64,000 nucleotides of DNA from Parasponia andersonii (taxonomy: Eukaryota > Streptophyta > Magnoliopsida > Rosales > Cannabaceae). The position numbers were made by a program, and so were the translations under genes. Below the pieces are notes generated by a model, which saw only the letters and a list, made by a program, of their open reading frames with translations, did no database searches and was not told the DNA's origin. The first letter of the stretch is position 1. The number at the start of each line of letters is the position of its first letter. Shown here piece by piece: positions 61,546-64,000 of the stretch. The stretch spans positions 546,537 through 610,536 of the forward strand of contig JXTB01000005.1 of NCBI GenBank assembly GCA_002914805.1. Reading direction: 5' to 3'.

Positions 61546-63000
61546 TGAATTGAATTTCATCCATTTTGTCACGACACAACCACAGTGGATGTCCATGATT
61601 CCTTTACTCATGCATTTGAAGCTAATGTAGCTGCTAAGGAAAACCATTCCATGCCGCTTAATTATTGCTCAAATGAAGTGAAAGAAGTCGATTCTTTGAA
61701 GTGTTCTCGACTACTCGTATATGATAACTTGGAGGCATTTGATAGTGAAGATAAGATTGATGTTTCAGAACTTCTAGCATAAGAAGTAAGATGGCAACAT
61801 GGTTGAAAATGGTAAGGTAGAACTTGATAATGAGGTACTTCCCTCTTTTATTTTTTGTAAATTTGAATTTATTGCTGGCAGCAATGATAAAAAGATCGAA
61901 ATGAGAAACACTTTTGAATTGAATGGTGTTGGGTAGGATTTCAATTCAGAACAACAAATTGATAGTGATTCTAAGAGACATATTGAGGAAATAGATAGCA
62001 AAGTGATTCATAACTTGCTTTATGGTCTTGAGAATTATAAAGAAGGGTCTGCCTCTTATTCGATACATTTGCATTCGAGAAGCTTGTAAGTGAACTCCTT
62101 TAATAATGCTAGTCCTTTATTTGATCTATTGTTCTGTCAGAGAAAAAGAAAGATGTTAGAAGGGGACAAAAGTGCTCAGTATTCTGCAACAACCAAGTTT
62201 GACTTAGAGCTTAGAGATGCTAATGCGTTTTGCGGAAAACTTGTGGAAGATTCCAAACAACAGCAATCAAAATGGGATGAATTAATGTTGAATTAATCTT
62301 GTATTAATGTTGAATATTATCTTGTTGGCACTGTTTATATGGGATGAATTAAAGAGAGACTATTCTGCTCGTGTATACCAAAATCATATAAAGAAAAAGA
62401 AGTTAACATCAGTTTGCCTTCAATTTACAGTCTTTGACAAGATTTTGAAGCCGTAATATACATTCTAACAGAGTATGTTTTTCATTTCGAGCAGATTTGT
62501 CAGATGAGGATACTGCTGGAATTTCAGGACGAATTTTTTCCACCCTAGGGAGTATGACGCAGCATGGAAAACAAAAAAACTAGTTTCCTATGGACCGCCT
62601 GAAGTTTTTGGTCGACTGCCCATACGTCCGAAATCACTATTTCGTCTCTACTAAATTCGGTCGACTACTTGTTGGACTGGTCGACCAGTAACTCGATTTC
62701 AGCGATTTTTGTGTTTTGCATTTTTTTCCTTTATTTTGTTATTTTATTCTGAATGTTTTATTATTTCTATTAGGGTTTCGTATTTTCCTTAAGATATCTA
62801 TATATTGTAAGTCTTATGGTCTTTTACTATTAGTTTTGAATTAATTAATAAAATTTTAAAAAGAAAGTATCTCTTTTCTTCCAAATTACCTATATTTTGT
62901 GAAAATTAACAATTGTTTGAAGTCTATTTCTCAGTAGTTAGTTGTGAGCAAATTAATATGTAGTAGATTGTCTCTGATTTTCCGAAAGATTTTTTCATTG
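61546..63000 (+). other. Unassigned segment in Copia F, possibly Gypsy-derived
   Basis: The text differs from Copia. Two short open stretches (61585-61782, with SRLLVYDNLEAFDSEDKIDV; 62090-62296, with KFDLELRDANAFCGKLVEDS) match no domain I can name. The stretch GACGAATTTTTTCCACCC with AGGGAGTATGACGCAGC at 62528-62560 resembles the 3' end and purine tract of a Ty3/Gypsy element, and 62553 onward is LTR-like non-coding sequence with repeated GGTCGAC words. A captured host-gene piece is the alternative. Function unknown. Confidence 0.35.
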
Positions 63001-63009
63001 GATGCTTCC

Positions 63010-63836
63010 TCTCTGTTGCATTAGTAGTCATATCAAGTCAAGATATATTTCTTTCTTAGAGAAAGTACTTGTTAGAATTTTTATCTAAACTGTGGATGAT
63101 TAATTGCAAGCCAGCCGAGACACTGATTCTTTAGAATCACAGACTTGGAGAACATCTAGATCAGGTGCCAACCAATAAAGAGAGGTATCAAAGATTAGTA
63201 ATATATTTATCTCATACTCATCCAGATATTGTTTACATAGTAAGCCAATCCATACATAATCCAAGTGAAGATCATATATGAGTGTAGTGATTAATTCGCT
63301 CACTTCGCTACTTAAAATCTGCCCAAGGTAGAGGACTTAGTTTTCTAGCAATTGCCATCTCAATGTTGATGGGTACACATAAACTGATTGGGTAGAAACT
63401 TTTTCTGATAGAAAGTCCATATCAGGGATACTTTACCTTCGTTGTTGGTAGTTTACTTACATGGAGGAGTAAAAAGCAAGACGTGGCATTGTCTACTTCT
63501 GAAGCCGATTTCAAAGAAATGTCCAAAGAACAGCTTTGTGAGCTCCTTTGGTTCAGGAAGTTGTTAAGTAAGACTAATTTTGCGCCAAGCTATAAGTTGA
63601 ATTTATTCTATGACAACGACGCAGCAATTGAGATTTCTTATAATCTGGTCTAGCATGATCATACTGAGCATATTGAAGTGGATAGACATTTTAACAAACA
63701 GAATCTCGAAGAAAAGGTCCCTTCGTCATGTCAAAATATCAACTCCCAATCATGCTTACGAAGGCCAGCTATTTCAAGTAAAAGCTTCCACAATTTACTA
63801 GTCAAGTTGTGCATTAGAGACATCTGTGCACCAACT
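63010..63836 (+). pseudogene. Copia F reverse transcriptase end and RNase H (fossil)
   Basis: Shows PTNKERYQRLVIYLSHTHPD with IVYIVSQSIHNPSEDH, then RSLRYLKSAQGRGLSF, LLTWRSKKQDVALSTSEADF, QLCELLWFRKLL, LFYDNDAAIEIS and HIEVDRHFNKQNLEEK. This is clear Ty1/Copia RNase H of the RE type. Broken. Confidence 0.85.
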
Positions 63837-63844
63837 CGAGGGAG

Positions 63845-64000
63845 TGGCTTAAGCAGTATTTCTAATTTATTTAGAATTATTGTTTTCTTCTTATTTATCT
63901 AGAGTGATTATGGGAAATAATTAGTGGCCTTGTTTGCTGAAAATCTCGTATTCATAATTGTTTGATCACTAACCCAAAGGTCGAGTTTCCAAAGATAGAC
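63845..64000 (+). repeat. Partial 3' LTR of Copia F, cut by the window end
   Basis: Directly follows the CGAGGGAG purine tract. TGGCTTAAGCAGTATTTC and later TTGTTTGCTGAAAATCTC parallel the 5' LTR (GCTGTATTTC, TTATTTGTGAAAAATCTC) with strong divergence. Confidence 0.6.

Larger units (their letters stand above)
57278..64000 (+). mobile_element. Copia F: short-LTR Ty1/Copia element, broken, runs off window
   Basis: 5' LTR 57278-57516 (239 bp, TGTTGGCGTGAG...TTATCA), then a weak GGTATCAAAATA primer-binding-site-like stretch. Gag starts at 57593 (MAASTIQNDF), with the gag core to about 59173 and the knuckle and protease region at 61112-61545. Reverse transcriptase end and RNase H are at about 63010-63836, a purine tract CGAGGGAG at 63837-63844, and a partial 3' LTR from 63845. 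It is interrupted by solo LTR G (59174-61111) and by an unassigned segment (61546 to about 63000). Gag and RNase H wording fit plant elements of the RE1/RE2 type. Many breaks; LTR similarity is low, so it is old. Confidence 0.82.

Noticed and set aside
1-64000. tRNA, rRNA and other structural RNA genes
   Set aside because: No cloverleaf with internal A and B boxes or rRNA-like text was noticed. Only tRNA-complementary primer-binding sites of retroelements are present.

Overview
This window is nuclear DNA from a flowering plant, very probably a eudicot: it is AT-rich and mostly non-coding, full of Ty1/Copia and Ty3/Gypsy LTR retrotransposons, MITEs and (TA)n runs, and it holds one seven-exon host gene whose product resembles plant THUMP-domain proteins. 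The species cannot be fixed from the sequence. No tRNA, rRNA, CRISPR, bacterial or organellar feature was found.

Layout. From 1 to about 36.4 kb is one nested stack of fossil retroelements. An old Copia element (A) is split into pieces at 9679-12847, 21865-22340 and 33481 to about 36400 by three insertions: Copia B (173-9678, minus strand), Copia C (12848-21864, plus strand, same family as B) and a Tekay/Del-like Gypsy element D (22341-33480) with 3-kb LTRs. D itself carries a solo-LTR-like insertion E (25712-27370). Target-site duplications support each step: GCGAT/GCGAC, TAAGT/TAAGC, CAAAA/CAAAA and CACAG/CACAG. LTR divergence judged by eye makes B and C older than D. All are broken.

From 36.4 to 50.4 kb lies non-coding repeat debris: Gypsy-LTR-like sequence with a 100-bp tandem duplication and a long A-rich run, an old Copia-type LTR with a 2.2-kb solo Gypsy LTR (H) inside it, a decayed LINE RNase H fragment, three MITE-like elements, an inverted repeat, and a cluster of related small MITEs interleaved with TA runs ending just before the host gene.

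The host gene (50436-54114, plus strand) reads as an intact 373-residue THUMP-domain protein of the THUMPD1/Tan1 type, a probable adaptor for tRNA cytidine acetylation. From 57.3 kb to the end is another broken Copia element (F) with a short LTR, interrupted by a solo Gypsy LTR (G, 59174-61111) and by an unassigned, probably Gypsy-derived segment; its 3' LTR runs off the window.

I found no convincing new biological system. The most informative observations are the dated nest of elements, an LTR segment lodged in the internal region of Copia B, the TA-nested MITE cluster beside the THUMP promoter, and a motif shared by three different Gypsy LTRs.
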